A DNA stretch of 12,520 bases from Tannerella sp. (GCA_031290635.1 JAITNE010000114.1:1-12520); one strand, 5' to 3'. Shown: positions 1 through 7,239, numbered from the stretch's first letter. Translations and numbers: made by a program. The notes: a model not told the origin generated them from the letters alone.

Positions 1-117
1 GGCAGGACATATCATAGCGGCAGTTTGACGAGTTCAATCAAGATATGGAAATATTATAACGAAAAAGGAGAATTAATCGAAACAAAAGATTATGGAGAAC
101 ATGGAGAAAAAAGATAA
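1..117 (+). CDS. 3' end of an unidentified protein (partial)
   Basis: Only frame 1 is open from the window edge, and it ends at TAA 115-117, giving 38 residues of a gene that begins outside the window. The visible tail contains WKYYNEKGELIE followed by DYGEHGEKR. The pattern of tryptophan, aromatic pair, N/E-x-G and hydrophobic residue resembles a single MORN-like (YwqK-type) repeat, which in Bacteroidota usually occurs in secreted or lipid-anchored repeat proteins. That resemblance rests on one repeat and is weak. The segment is AT-rich, and the gene seems unlinked to what follows, because a separate promoter lies downstream. Confidence 0.45.
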   Translation, partial: GRTYHSGSLTSSIKIWKYYNEKGELIETKDYGEHGEKR

Positions 118-183
118 AAGTTCTTATTGACAAACAAAAAACGAGATTACAAAGACAATATCGATTATATCGAAAAAAATTAG

Positions 184-191
184 TATCTTTG
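184..191 (+). promoter_or_regulatory. Bacteroidetes-type promoter, -7 box TATCTTTG
   Basis: TATCTTTG matches the TAnnTTTG -7 box of the primary sigma factor in Bacteroidota. Its surroundings (GTATCTTTGCAG) are identical to the box in front of purH at 4587-4594. No clear TTTG-type -33 element is seen about 20 bp upstream, so strength is uncertain. It lies 45 bp before the start codon of the 161-residue gene at 236. Confidence 0.7.
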
Positions 192-235
192 CAGTCTCAA
201 ATTATAGAATTACTAACTTAAAATTTTTCAAAAAG

Positions 236-721
236 ATGGCTAATAGACATTTACAGTTGATACCGACTAAAGACATATATGCGGTACGAGATTTACTTAT
301 TCAGGCAAGATCATTGCTTGCGGCTTATGTAACGCCGCTCACGCCGGCTGAAAGACGCGCGATGATAAAGATGGGCGCAAAAACGCTGAGTTTCGTCGAA
401 AAAGCTCACGAATTTGCCCATGCTAACCCGATTCTGTGTCCGCCCTATTTAGATATGGCGGGGTTCGACATTGATTTTGCCGACGCCAGCGGACTCTGGG
501 ACGTGATTGTATCTTCGCAACAACTCCACGAGCTTCTGGACGACACCGGAATGCTTGCCGGTAGCGAAGCTTATCAGGCTGCGTTGGTGTTTTACAATTC
601 CGTAAAGGTTGCAGCCCGCCAAAATGTTCCCGGCGCCAAGGCTGTTTATGAGGAATTGAAGAAACGTTTCCCCACCGGCAAACGTAAAACCGACGAAACC
701 GAATCTGAAACCGTCGTCTAA
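236..721 (+). CDS. conserved hypothetical protein, 161 aa
   Basis: I do not recognise a named domain, though the sequence looks like a family I have seen among uncharacterised Bacteroidota proteins. It is soluble, with no signal peptide or membrane segment. Visible landmarks are LTPAERRAMIKMGAKTLSFV (about residues 35-54), which should be helical, then NPILCPPYLDMAGFDIDF (about 64-81), then a leucine-rich helix QQLHELLDDT, then GSEAYQAALVFYNSVK (about 108-123), and VPGAKAVYEELKKRFP near the end. The tail after residue 150 is polar. The composition suggests a small all-helical protein. It starts at ATG 236, 45 bp after a good -7 box, and is followed by the tandem array, so it is probably transcribed alone. 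No role can be inferred from its neighbours. Confidence 0.85.
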   Translation: MANRHLQLIPTKDIYAVRDLLIQARSLLAAYVTPLTPAERRAMIKMGAKTLSFVEKAHEFAHANPILCPPYLDMAGFDIDFADASGLWDVIVSSQQLHELLDDTGMLAGSEAYQAALVFYNSVKVAARQNVPGAKAVYEELKKRFPTGKRKTDETESETVV

Positions 722-727
722 ACGGTT
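709..727 (+). other. small hairpin spanning the stop codon
   Basis: AACCGT (709-714) and ACGGTT (722-727) are perfect inverted repeats around a 7-nt loop that holds the TAA stop of the preceding gene. It is followed by an A-rich run, not a T-run, so it does not look like a standard intrinsic terminator on the + strand. It might still mark the transcript end. Confidence 0.25.
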
Positions 728-773
728 AAAAAACAGGTCTCCGTTTCTTAAAGCCTTGCGTTAGATGCTTTTT

Positions 774-1109
774 ACTCCGACGTCGGACTTAATTACTCCG
801 ACGTCGGACTTAATTAGTTCGACGTCGGACTTAATTTCATCGAAATCGGACTTAATTAGTTCGACGTCGGACTTATTTACTCCGAAATCGGACTTATTTA
901 GTTCGACGTCGGACTTATTTACTCCGACGTCGGACTTATTTACTTCGACGTCGGACTTATTTACTCCGAAATCGGACTTAATTACTCCGAAATCGGACTT
1001 ATTTTCATCGGCATCGGATCTTTTAACATCGACATTGAGACACGGCACGCCACGTCTCTACACAGAAGCATCGACATCGGATCATAAAGCATCGACATCG
1101 AATCTTAAA
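774..1109. repeat. tandem array A: 16 registers of 21 bp with palindromic core
   Basis: Eleven well-kept units begin at 774, 795, 816, 837, 858, 879, 900, 921, 942, 963 and 984, each exactly 21 bp. Every unit has four variable bases, then CGA, then CG or AA, then TCGGACTTA, then A or T, then TT. Units 1, 2 and 8 contain the perfect 12-bp palindrome TCCGACGTCGGA. Seven units contain GACGTC. Unit 12 (1005) and unit 13 (1026) decay, 1047-1067 is barely recognisable, and two GCATCGACATCG-type units return in the same register at 1068 and 1089. The array fills almost the whole gap between the 161-residue gene and the QueG-like gene. Because 21 is a multiple of 3, both strands are open and give seven-residue repeats, but no promoter or start context supports translation. 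Confidence 0.95.
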
Positions 1110-1138
1110 AAAGGATATAACATAAAAAAACATAGTAT

Positions 1139-1825
1139 ATGCGTATTAAAGAACAGATACGGGAATTGATTTTATCGTTAGGCGCTGATGTATGTGGCTT
1201 TGCCCATGTTGACAGCTTCGATAAGGCTCCATCGGGCTTTAAACCGAGGGATATTTTCTCGGATTGTCAATCTATTATCTCCTTTGGAATGGCTTTGCCC
1301 AAAGGACTTGCCCAAATAAATCCGCGTTTGGTTTATAAGCATTTTAATGACATGGGTATTTATATGATAGATGAATTAGCATTCAAGGCGGCTAAGAAAA
1401 TTCAGGCGGATTTTGATTGTCTGACCGTACCGATTCCGTGTGATGACCCTTACGAGTATTGGGAAAGCGACAAAATGGAAGGTCGCGGCTTGCTTTCGAT
1501 GAAACATATAGCCGTTGCAGCAGGTCTGGGAGCGCTCGGAGAAAATACACTCCTCTTAAACAAACGTTTTGGCAATATGCTTACACTTGGAGTGATTCTT
1601 ACCGATATGAATTTGCCCTCAGACCATGTTTCACAAAGCATTTGCATGGATAATTGTCATAAATGTGTGGATAATTGTCCTGTAGGAGCTATTGAAAACG
1701 GCGTTGTCAATCAAAAATTATGCAGAAATCATGCCTATGGCAAAACAAAACGCGGTTTTAACACAACAGATTGCAATCTATGCAGAACTATCTGTCCTAT
1801 GCGTTACGGAGATGAGTATAAATGA
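1139..1825 (+). CDS. QueG-like 4Fe-4S cluster protein, 228 aa
   Basis: This resembles the core of epoxyqueuosine reductase (QueG), which removes the epoxide of epoxyqueuosine in tRNA with cobalamin and two 4Fe-4S clusters. Residues 1-165 look like the N-terminal domain of that family, with GLGALGENTLLLNKRFGNML at about 129-148. The C-terminal part has two cysteine groups. The first is C169-x3-C173-x2-C176-x3-C180 followed by P. The second is C195 with C212-x2-C215-x3-C219 followed by P. True QueG is longer (about 300-380 residues); this one stops at the ferredoxin-like domain, so it belongs to the short relatives often labelled epoxyqueuosine reductase whose substrate is unproven. The start at ATG 1139 is the first in frame; an AAGGAT at 1111-1116 is far from it. 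The base composition is more AT-rich than the mre genes. It lies directly after array A. Confidence 0.8.
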   Translation: MRIKEQIRELILSLGADVCGFAHVDSFDKAPSGFKPRDIFSDCQSIISFGMALPKGLAQINPRLVYKHFNDMGIYMIDELAFKAAKKIQADFDCLTVPIPCDDPYEYWESDKMEGRGLLSMKHIAVAAGLGALGENTLLLNKRFGNMLTLGVILTDMNLPSDHVSQSICMDNCHKCVDNCPVGAIENGVVNQKLCRNHAYGKTKRGFNTTDCNLCRTICPMRYGDEYK

Positions 1826-1892
1826 TTGGAAATCTTGAAAAATAAGCGATGCGTCATATTAAAAAACAAGAAAAATCAGCATGATTAAATCG

Positions 1893-1924
1893 TTGGTATA
1901 TAAATAAAAAAGGCATTATATTTG
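1893..1924 (+). promoter_or_regulatory. promoter of the iron-sulfur flavoprotein gene
   Basis: TTGG at 1893-1896 and TATATTTG at 1917-1924 are separated by 20 bp, the usual spacing of the Bacteroidetes -33 and -7 elements. The expected start of transcription near 1930 leaves an untranslated leader of about 43 nt before ATG 1973. The sequence makes the flavoprotein gene an independent unit, not an extension of the QueG-like gene. Confidence 0.7.
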
Positions 1925-1938
1925 CGATTTGAAAATCG
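1925..1938. promoter_or_regulatory. possible operator: 14-bp inverted repeat at the transcription start
   Basis: CGATTT (1925-1930) and AAATCG (1933-1938) are perfect inverted repeats separated by GA, placed immediately after the -7 box where transcription should begin. A dyad at this position could bind a repressor controlling the redox gene, or form a small hairpin at the RNA 5' end. No regulator is identified. Confidence 0.3.
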
Positions 1939-1972
1939 ATAATAACAGAACAAATATTTAACTGAAAAATAT

Positions 1973-2602
1973 ATGAAAGTAATAGCAATTAAAGGGAGTC
2001 CGAGGAAGGACGGCAACACGGCTTATGCTTTGCAGACGGTTGGCGAGGCGCTGCGTGAAGAAGGTATTGAATTTGAAATTATTGACGTCGGCGGACACAA
2101 TATTCACGGTTGTCTGGCTTGCGGAAAGTGCGCTGAAAAGAAGGACGGCAAATGTGCGATTCGATCGGATATGGTTAATGAAACGCTTGTGAAGATGCGG
2201 GAAGCGGATGGTATTATTCTCGGCTCGCCGGTCTATTATTCGGGCATCGCAGGGACTATGAAATGCTTCCTGGACCGTGCTTTTTATGTCGCAGCCGCTA
2301 ACGGAGGATGGTTTCGACACAAGGTTGGGGCGGCGGTCGTAGCAGTTAGACGGACGGGCGGAAGTATGACTTTCAACGCCCTGAACCTCTATCTTACGAT
2401 TTCAGAAATGATGATTCCGTCGTCGAATTATTGGAACGTTATCCACGGAACTGCCGTCGGTGAAGCGGCACAGGATGCCGAAGGCGTACAAATAATGCAG
2501 ATACTCGGCAAAAATATGGCGTGGATGCTTCGTATGAAAGAACAAAACACAAAACCCGAACCGGAGCAGGAAGCTAAAGTAAGGATGAATTTTATCAGAT
2601 AG
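1973..2602 (+). CDS. iron-sulfur flavoprotein / NAD(P)H-dependent oxidoreductase, 209 aa
   Basis: This is a flavodoxin-fold FMN protein. The FMN phosphate loop is the N-terminal GSPRKDGNT (residues 8-16), and GSPVYYSGIAGTMKCFLDR (84-102) is the second flavin-contacting segment of this superfamily. Between them lies the compact cysteine motif C47-x2-C50-x2-C53-x7-C61, which in the iron-sulfur flavoprotein (ISF) family of anaerobes binds a 4Fe-4S cluster that passes electrons to FMN. ISF proteins are small cytoplasmic electron carriers or reductases, linked in some anaerobes to handling oxygen and peroxide; the acceptor here is unknown. The length is normal for the family. The last 35 residues are charged. 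It has its own promoter and a dyad upstream, and the spacing to grpE (102 bp) suggests separate transcription. Confidence 0.9.
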   Translation: MKVIAIKGSPRKDGNTAYALQTVGEALREEGIEFEIIDVGGHNIHGCLACGKCAEKKDGKCAIRSDMVNETLVKMREADGIILGSPVYYSGIAGTMKCFLDRAFYVAAANGGWFRHKVGAAVVAVRRTGGSMTFNALNLYLTISEMMIPSSNYWNVIHGTAVGEAAQDAEGVQIMQILGKNMAWMLRMKEQNTKPEPEQEAKVRMNFIR

Positions 2603-2704
2603 ACCGGCGATGTTTGTCGGGAGACCGTTCAACAATAGTTCCGCAAGAGTTTGGCAACATTTTTGCTATATGCAAGAAGAAATCATAACGTAATATAATA
2701 AAAT

Positions 2705-3334
2705 ATGCCGGACAAAGAAATAATAGAAACATCAAATCAGACCTCAACAGCGACGTCTGATAGTGCGAATGAGAAGCAAGAGGAGGCGCGGACAAATGTC
2801 GATGCGTCAGATTTGCAGATTGAGACTGAATTAAAGTCAGGAAATGCTGAAGAAGCCGACAATTTGTCAGTTGACGAAAGTTTTGCAGCCAATTCAAACA
2901 AAACCGAAACAGCAGAAGAAAGATATGCCGCTTTGAATGATTCGCATCTGCGATTGATGGCGGATTTCGACAACTTCAGAAAGCGTACTCTGCGTGAAAA
3001 GGCCGAGTTGATAAAGAGCGGCGGCGCTAACGTGCTTACGAATCTGCTGCCTGTGGTTGACGATTTTGAACGGGCGTTGATAACCCTGCCGGATACTGAA
3101 GAACTCCTGGGCGTCAAGCTGATATACGACAAGTTTATAGCCTTTCTGACGCAGCAGGGAGTTAAAGCTATCGACGCCGCAGGGCAGCCGTTCGATACCG
3201 AAATGGCTGAAGCGGTTGCCATGCTTCCGGTTGAGGAAGAAGACAAAAAAGGCAAGGTGATATACTGTGTGCAAACCGGTTACACCCTGTATGACAAAGT
3301 TATTCGACACGCCAGAGTCGTAGTCGGCGAATAA
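2705..3334 (+). CDS. grpE: nucleotide exchange factor GrpE
   Basis: GrpE releases ADP from the chaperone DnaK and so resets its substrate-binding cycle; it acts as a cytoplasmic homodimer. The family signatures are present: FDNFRKRT (88-95) at the end of the long dimerising helix, LLPVVDDFERAL (114-125) in the four-helix bundle, and the C-terminal beta domain with GYTLYDKVIRHARVVVGE (192-209). The first 70 residues are acidic, rich in S, T, E and N, and probably disordered, as is common for GrpE of this phylum. At 209 residues the length is normal. ATG 2705 is the first start in frame. dnaJ begins 33 bp after its stop, so the two are almost certainly co-transcribed. No good promoter box was found; CATTTTTG at 2658-2665 is one base from the consensus but lacks a -33 element. 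Confidence 0.97.
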   Translation: MPDKEIIETSNQTSTATSDSANEKQEEARTNVDASDLQIETELKSGNAEEADNLSVDESFAANSNKTETAEERYAALNDSHLRLMADFDNFRKRTLREKAELIKSGGANVLTNLLPVVDDFERALITLPDTEELLGVKLIYDKFIAFLTQQGVKAIDAAGQPFDTEMAEAVAMLPVEEEDKKGKVIYCVQTGYTLYDKVIRHARVVVGE

Positions 3335-3367
3335 TTTACAGTTTATAGTTTCAAAACAAAGCATTTT

Positions 3368-4540
3368 ATGTCAAAACGAGATTATTATGAGGTATTAGGC
3401 GTCGGTAAGAGCGCCGCAGCCGATGAAATAAAGTCAGCCTACCGCAAAAAAGCCATTCAGTATCATCCCGACAAGAATCCTGACGACAAGAGCGCAGAGG
3501 AGAAGTTCAAGGAAGCGGCCGAGGCTTACGATGTGCTGAGTAATCCTGAGAAACGTCAGCGTTACGACCAGTTTGGTCATGCCGGCGTAGGCAGTTCGGC
3601 TGCAAGCGGCGGCTACGGCGGAGGTGGCGGCATGTCGATGGACGACATTTTCGAGCGCTTCGGACCTCTGTTTGGCGACCTTATAGGAAGCGCATTCGGA
3701 GGCAGCCGTTTTAGTAGCGGCGGATATTCGCGAGGAGGCGGTCGTTCGGTACAGCGCGGCTCCGACCTGCGTGTGAAGGTCAAACTCAACCTTAAAGAAG
3801 TAGCAAAAGGCGCAGAGAAAAAGATTAAAGTCAACAAGCACGTGCAATGCACTAAATGTCACGGCAGCGGCGCAGAAGATCCCAACAGCGTTACGACTTG
3901 TCAGACCTGTCGCGGTAACGGCTACGTTACTCGCGTTGCAAATACCATACTCGGACAGATGCAGACGCAATCGACCTGCCCTGCGTGCGGCGGTCAGGGC
4001 AAAACGATAACGAAGAAGTGCAAGACCTGTCAGGGCGAAGGCGTTGTACGCGACGACGAGGTTGTCAGTATCAACATACCTCCGGGCGTGATGCGCGGCA
4101 TGCAATTGTCGTTTCAGGGCAAGGGAAATGCGGCACGCTACGGCGGTATAAACGGCGATTTACTTGTCGTTATCGACGAGGATCAGGACAATGAATTGAT
4201 TCGCGACGAAAACGATCTTATCTACAACCTCTTGCTTTCGGTGCCGCAAGCTGTTTTGGGTGATACCGTTGAAGTTCCGACCGTCGAAGGACGAGCTAAA
4301 GTGAAGATAGAAGCGGGTACTCAGCCGGGCAAGGTATTGCGTTTGCGGGGCAAGGGATTGCCGACAATAAACGGCTACGGTACGGGCGATTTGTTAGTGA
4401 ATATCAACGTTTACATACCGGAGAAACTCTCCTCAGATGAAAAATCGAAGATGCGCGAGATGGAAAAATCGACAAACTTCATTCCAAATCAAGCCACAAA
4501 AGACGAGATGTATAAGAAATTCCGCAATTTAGTAGAATAA
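3368..4540 (+). CDS. dnaJ: Hsp40 co-chaperone DnaJ
   Basis: DnaJ delivers unfolded substrates to DnaK and stimulates its ATPase. All parts of a type I DnaJ are visible in order: the J domain (1-70) with the HPD triad at 33-35; a glycine-rich G/F linker (71-125); the zinc-binding domain with four CxxCxGxG modules (C161/C164, C178/C181, C204/C207, C218/C221); and two C-terminal beta-sandwich domains (about 230-350), with a short tail for dimerisation. At 390 residues it is full length. It sits 33 bp downstream of grpE. The gene for DnaK is not in this window, so the chaperone partner must be encoded elsewhere. A promoter for purH begins 24 bp after the dnaJ stop, ending this unit. Confidence 0.98.
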   Translation: MSKRDYYEVLGVGKSAAADEIKSAYRKKAIQYHPDKNPDDKSAEEKFKEAAEAYDVLSNPEKRQRYDQFGHAGVGSSAASGGYGGGGGMSMDDIFERFGPLFGDLIGSAFGGSRFSSGGYSRGGGRSVQRGSDLRVKVKLNLKEVAKGAEKKIKVNKHVQCTKCHGSGAEDPNSVTTCQTCRGNGYVTRVANTILGQMQTQSTCPACGGQGKTITKKCKTCQGEGVVRDDEVVSINIPPGVMRGMQLSFQGKGNAARYGGINGDLLVVIDEDQDNELIRDENDLIYNLLLSVPQAVLGDTVEVPTVEGRAKVKIEAGTQPGKVLRLRGKGLPTINGYGTGDLLVNINVYIPEKLSSDEKSKMREMEKSTNFIPNQATKDEMYKKFRNLVE

Positions 4541-4563
4541 ATTCGTCGTTTTTATCTTATTAT

Positions 4564-4594
4564 TTTGTGTTATGCCAAGAAAAGTGTATCTTTG
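4564..4594 (+). promoter_or_regulatory. strong Bacteroidetes promoter of purH
   Basis: TTTG at 4564-4567 and TATCTTTG at 4587-4594 are 19 bp apart, the consensus arrangement of the phylum. The box lies in GTATCTTTGCAG, the same 12 bases as at 182-193. Transcription should begin near 4600, leaving a leader of about 16 nt. This site also settles the purH start: the in-frame ATG at 4571 falls inside the promoter spacer, and the in-frame TTG at 4565 falls within the -33 element. Confidence 0.85.
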
Positions 4595-4615
4595 CAGCCT
4601 AAATTACACATTCTT

Positions 4616-6142
4616 ATGGAAGAAACGAAAAAAATCAAGCGAGCATTAGTCTCTGTTTACTATAAAAACGGCTTGGAAGAGATCTTGAAGAATCTTCATT
4701 CCGAAGGCGTAGAATTTGTCTCTACAGGCGGGACGCAGCAGTTCATCGAATCGCTCGGCATTCCCTGCGAAGCTGTCGAGACGCTCACGGGTTATCCCTC
4801 AATACTTGGCGGACGAGTCAAGACGTTGCATCCCAAAGTCTTTGGCGGCATACTTGCGCGGCGTAACAACACCGGCGACAACGAGCAGATTCATCAATAC
4901 GGGATACCGGAAATTGACCTTGTCATCGTCGATTTGTATCCTTTTGAAGCGACTGTAGCATCCGGCGCGTCGGACGATGATATAATCGAAAAGATAGACA
5001 TCGGCGGAGTTTCGCTGATACGTGCGGCGGCTAAGAACTACAGCGACGTAGTGATAATAGCTTCGCAGCGTCAGTATGAGCCGTTGCGCCAACTGCTCGA
5101 AGACAAGGGCGCTCGGACGACCATCGAAGAGCGGCGCTGGTTTGCTAAGGAAGCATTCGCAATTACTTCGGGCTATGACAGCGCTATCTTCAACTATTTC
5201 GACAACGGCGAAGGCACTGCAATCCGTGTAGCCGCCGACACCGTCAACCTTATGCGCTACGGCGAGAACCCTCATCAGAAAGGAGTATTCTACGGCGACC
5301 TGACCAAACTTTTCAACAAGCTCAACGGCAAAGAGATTTCCTACAACAACTTGCTCGACATCGATTCTGCATTAACCCTTATTGACGAGTTCGACGAGCT
5401 AACATTTGCTATCATCAAACATAACAACGCTTGCGGTATAGCTTCGCGCGATACTGTCCTCGACGCCTGGCTCGACGCTTTGGCAGGCGACCCTGTCTCG
5501 GCTTTCGGCGGCGTGCTGGTAACGAACGGCGTCATAGATAAGGAAGTAGCCGAAGAAATCAACAAGTTGTTCTTCGAGATAATCATCGCTCCGGACTACA
5601 CCATCGAAGCGCTGACCGTTTTAAGTCAGAAAAAGAACCGCATCATTCTGGCTCGTAGCAAAGAACAGGCCGCGCAGACGCAACAGTTCCGCTCATTGCT
5701 CAACGGAGTGCTGGCGCAAGAGCGGGATACAAGCATACAGACCGCCGACGACCTCGAACCGATGACGTTAAGCAGGCCAAGCGAGGATGAAGTAACCGAT
5801 TTGCTGTTTGCCAACAAGTTGGTGAAGCACAGCAAGTCGAATGCTATCACTTTGGTGAAGAACAGGCAGCTGTGCGCCGGCGGCGTCGGGCAGACTTCGC
5901 GGGTTGATGCGCTGAGACAGGCTATCGACAAAGCCGGTTCATTCGACTTCGACCTTAACGGCGCTGTTATGGCTTCCGACGCTTTCTTTCCCTTTGCCGA
6001 CTGCGTTGAAATAGCGTGCAAGGCCGGTATTACGGCTGTTATTCAGCCCGGCGGCTCTATCAACGACAAGTTGTCGGTAGAGTATTGCGACGAGAACGGA
6101 ATAAGCATGGTCAAAACAGGTATCAGACACTTCAAACATTAA
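4616..6142 (+). CDS. purH: bifunctional AICAR transformylase / IMP cyclohydrolase
   Basis: PurH catalyses the last two steps of IMP synthesis: formyl transfer from 10-formyltetrahydrofolate to AICAR, then ring closure. The N-terminal MGS-like cyclohydrolase domain (about 1-190) shows KRALVSVYYK, the phosphate loop STGGT and LGGRVKTLHPKVFGGIL. The transformylase domain (about 200-508) shows LMRYGENPHQKG, the catalytic KHNNACG (Lys268, His269) and DPVSAFGG. The C-terminal end IQPGGSINDKLSVEYCDENG is typical. I chose ATG 4616 (508 residues, beginning MEETKKIKRA) over the 17-codon longer frame, because that extension lies within the promoter and has no family similarity. It appears to head the transcript that continues into mreB 74 bp later. 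Short repeats copy its last codons. Confidence 0.97.
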   Translation: MEETKKIKRALVSVYYKNGLEEILKNLHSEGVEFVSTGGTQQFIESLGIPCEAVETLTGYPSILGGRVKTLHPKVFGGILARRNNTGDNEQIHQYGIPEIDLVIVDLYPFEATVASGASDDDIIEKIDIGGVSLIRAAAKNYSDVVIIASQRQYEPLRQLLEDKGARTTIEERRWFAKEAFAITSGYDSAIFNYFDNGEGTAIRVAADTVNLMRYGENPHQKGVFYGDLTKLFNKLNGKEISYNNLLDIDSALTLIDEFDELTFAIIKHNNACGIASRDTVLDAWLDALAGDPVSAFGGVLVTNGVIDKEVAEEINKLFFEIIIAPDYTIEALTVLSQKKNRIILARSKEQAAQTQQFRSLLNGVLAQERDTSIQTADDLEPMTLSRPSEDEVTDLLFANKLVKHSKSNAITLVKNRQLCAGGVGQTSRVDALRQAIDKAGSFDFDLNGAVMASDAFFPFADCVEIACKAGITAVIQPGGSINDKLSVEYCDENGISMVKTGIRHFKH

Positions 6143-6199
6143 AGCTACACTTCAAACCAAAACATTAAAGCTACATTTCAAACATTCGACACTTCAAAC
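6128..6199. repeat. 26-bp tandem duplication across the purH stop, with four CAYTTCAAAC boxes
   Basis: ACATTAAAGCTACA occurs at 6136-6149 and again at 6162-6175, a 26-bp step; the first copy contains the purH stop codon. The motif CACTTCAAAC or CATTTCAAAC occurs at 6128, 6148, 6174 and 6190. The first lies in the last purH codons, and the others fill the gap before mreB. The gap seems to have been built from copies of the gene's own 3' end. No promoter box is present, only TACATTTC, which lacks the final G and a -33 element. Confidence 0.85.
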
Positions 6200-6216
6200 T
6201 TAAATATTATCACACT

Positions 6217-7239
6217 ATGCAGTTATTCACATTTACCAAAGACATCGCTATAGACCTCGGCACTGCCAACACTATTATCATCTGCGACGACAAGATCGTG
6301 GTTGATGCGCCTTCGGTTGTAGCCTTGGATACTCGTACCGAGAAGGTGCTTGCCGTAGGCGACGAGGCTCGCAAGATGCACGAGAGAACTAATCCTAACA
6401 TACGTACTATCCGTCCGCTGGGCGACGGCGTTATAGCCGATTTTCATGCGGCGGAGGAGATGATACGGGGCATGATCAAGATGATTACTTTCAAGAACCG
6501 CTGGTTTGCACCGCCGTTGCGCATAGTTATATGTGTGCCGTCGGGGGCTACGGAGGTAGAACGTCGTGCCGTACGCGACTCGTCGGAGAGGGCAGGCGGT
6601 CGAGAGGTCTATCTGATAGACGAGCCGATGGCGGCGGCGGTGGGCATCGGCGTTGACGTCGAGGCGCCCGAAGGACACATGGTTGTAGATATCGGCGGAG
6701 GCACGACGGAGGTAGCGGTTATCTCGCTTGGCGGCATAGTAACCAAGACGTCGATACGCACGGCGGGGGACGTTTTCACTCAAGACATTATGGAGTACAT
6801 GCGACGTCAGCACAACGTGAAGGTCGGCGAGGGGACGGCTGAAAAGATCAAGATTAACGTAGGTTCAGTAGTAACGTCGCTTGATAATCCCCCTAACGAC
6901 TACATTGTAAGCGGCCCGAATCAGATGACGTCCTTGCCGATGGTAGTGCCTGTTTCCTACCAGGAGATTGCTCATTGCCTTGAAAAATCCATCCATAACG
7001 TTGAGGGCGCGATAATGAGTACACTCGAAAACACTCCTCCCGAACTCTACACCGACGTTGTGCGCAACGGTATCTACCTTACCGGCGGCGGCGCCTTGAT
7101 GCGCGGCTTGGACAAACGGCTTACGGACAAGATCGGCATCAAGTTTCACGTAGCCGAAGACCCGCTGCGAGCCGTAGCACGAGGTACAGGCGTCGCCTTA
7201 AAGAACCTGACCAAGTTTAATTTCCTTTACAAGAACTGA
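6217..7239 (+). CDS. mreB: rod shape-determining actin homologue MreB
   Basis: MreB is a bacterial actin that forms membrane-bound antiparallel filaments and directs the elongasome along the side wall. Its nucleotide-binding motifs are all visible: phosphate 1 with DLGTANT (13-19), phosphate 2 with DIGGGTTEVAVIS (158-170), and the adenosine motif LTGGGALMRGL (288-298). The connecting segment LIDEPMAAAVGIG (133-145) is also typical. The N terminus MQLFTFTKDI carries exposed aromatic and hydrophobic residues that could insert in the membrane. At 340 residues it is full length. It follows purH by 74 bp with no promoter in between, and a 103-bp gap made of copies of its own end separates it from mreC. 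Confidence 0.98.
   Translation: MQLFTFTKDIAIDLGTANTIIICDDKIVVDAPSVVALDTRTEKVLAVGDEARKMHERTNPNIRTIRPLGDGVIADFHAAEEMIRGMIKMITFKNRWFAPPLRIVICVPSGATEVERRAVRDSSERAGGREVYLIDEPMAAAVGIGVDVEAPEGHMVVDIGGGTTEVAVISLGGIVTKTSIRTAGDVFTQDIMEYMRRQHNVKVGEGTAEKIKINVGSVVTSLDNPPNDYIVSGPNQMTSLPMVVPVSYQEIAHCLEKSIHNVEGAIMSTLENTPPELYTDVVRNGIYLTGGGALMRGLDKRLTDKIGIKFHVAEDPLRAVARGTGVALKNLTKFNFLYKN

Noticed and set aside
709..746. Intrinsic terminator after the 161-residue gene
   Set aside because: The short stems (AACCGT/ACGGTT, or AAACGG/CCGTTT) are not followed by a T-run on the + strand.
774..1109. Array A as a CRISPR array
   Set aside because: The units are contiguous, with no unique spacers of 25-40 bp, and no cas gene is present.
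2658..2665. CATTTTTG as the grpE promoter
   Set aside because: It has one mismatch in the first base, and no TTG-type element lies about 20 bp upstream. It was left as a weak candidate only.
3434..4105. Long antisense open frame opposite dnaJ (223 codons)
   Set aside because: It lies fully inside dnaJ, whose motifs are complete, and its translation is rich in A, R and L without any recognisable domain. It is a shadow of biased codon use.
4565..4615. Longer N terminus for PurH (17 extra codons)
   Set aside because: The extension covers the -33/-7 promoter and would be upstream of the transcription start; the family similarity begins at ATG 4616.
6172..6179. TACATTTC as an mreB promoter
   Set aside because: It lacks the final G of the -7 box and has no -33 element; it is part of the CAYTTCAAAC repeat.
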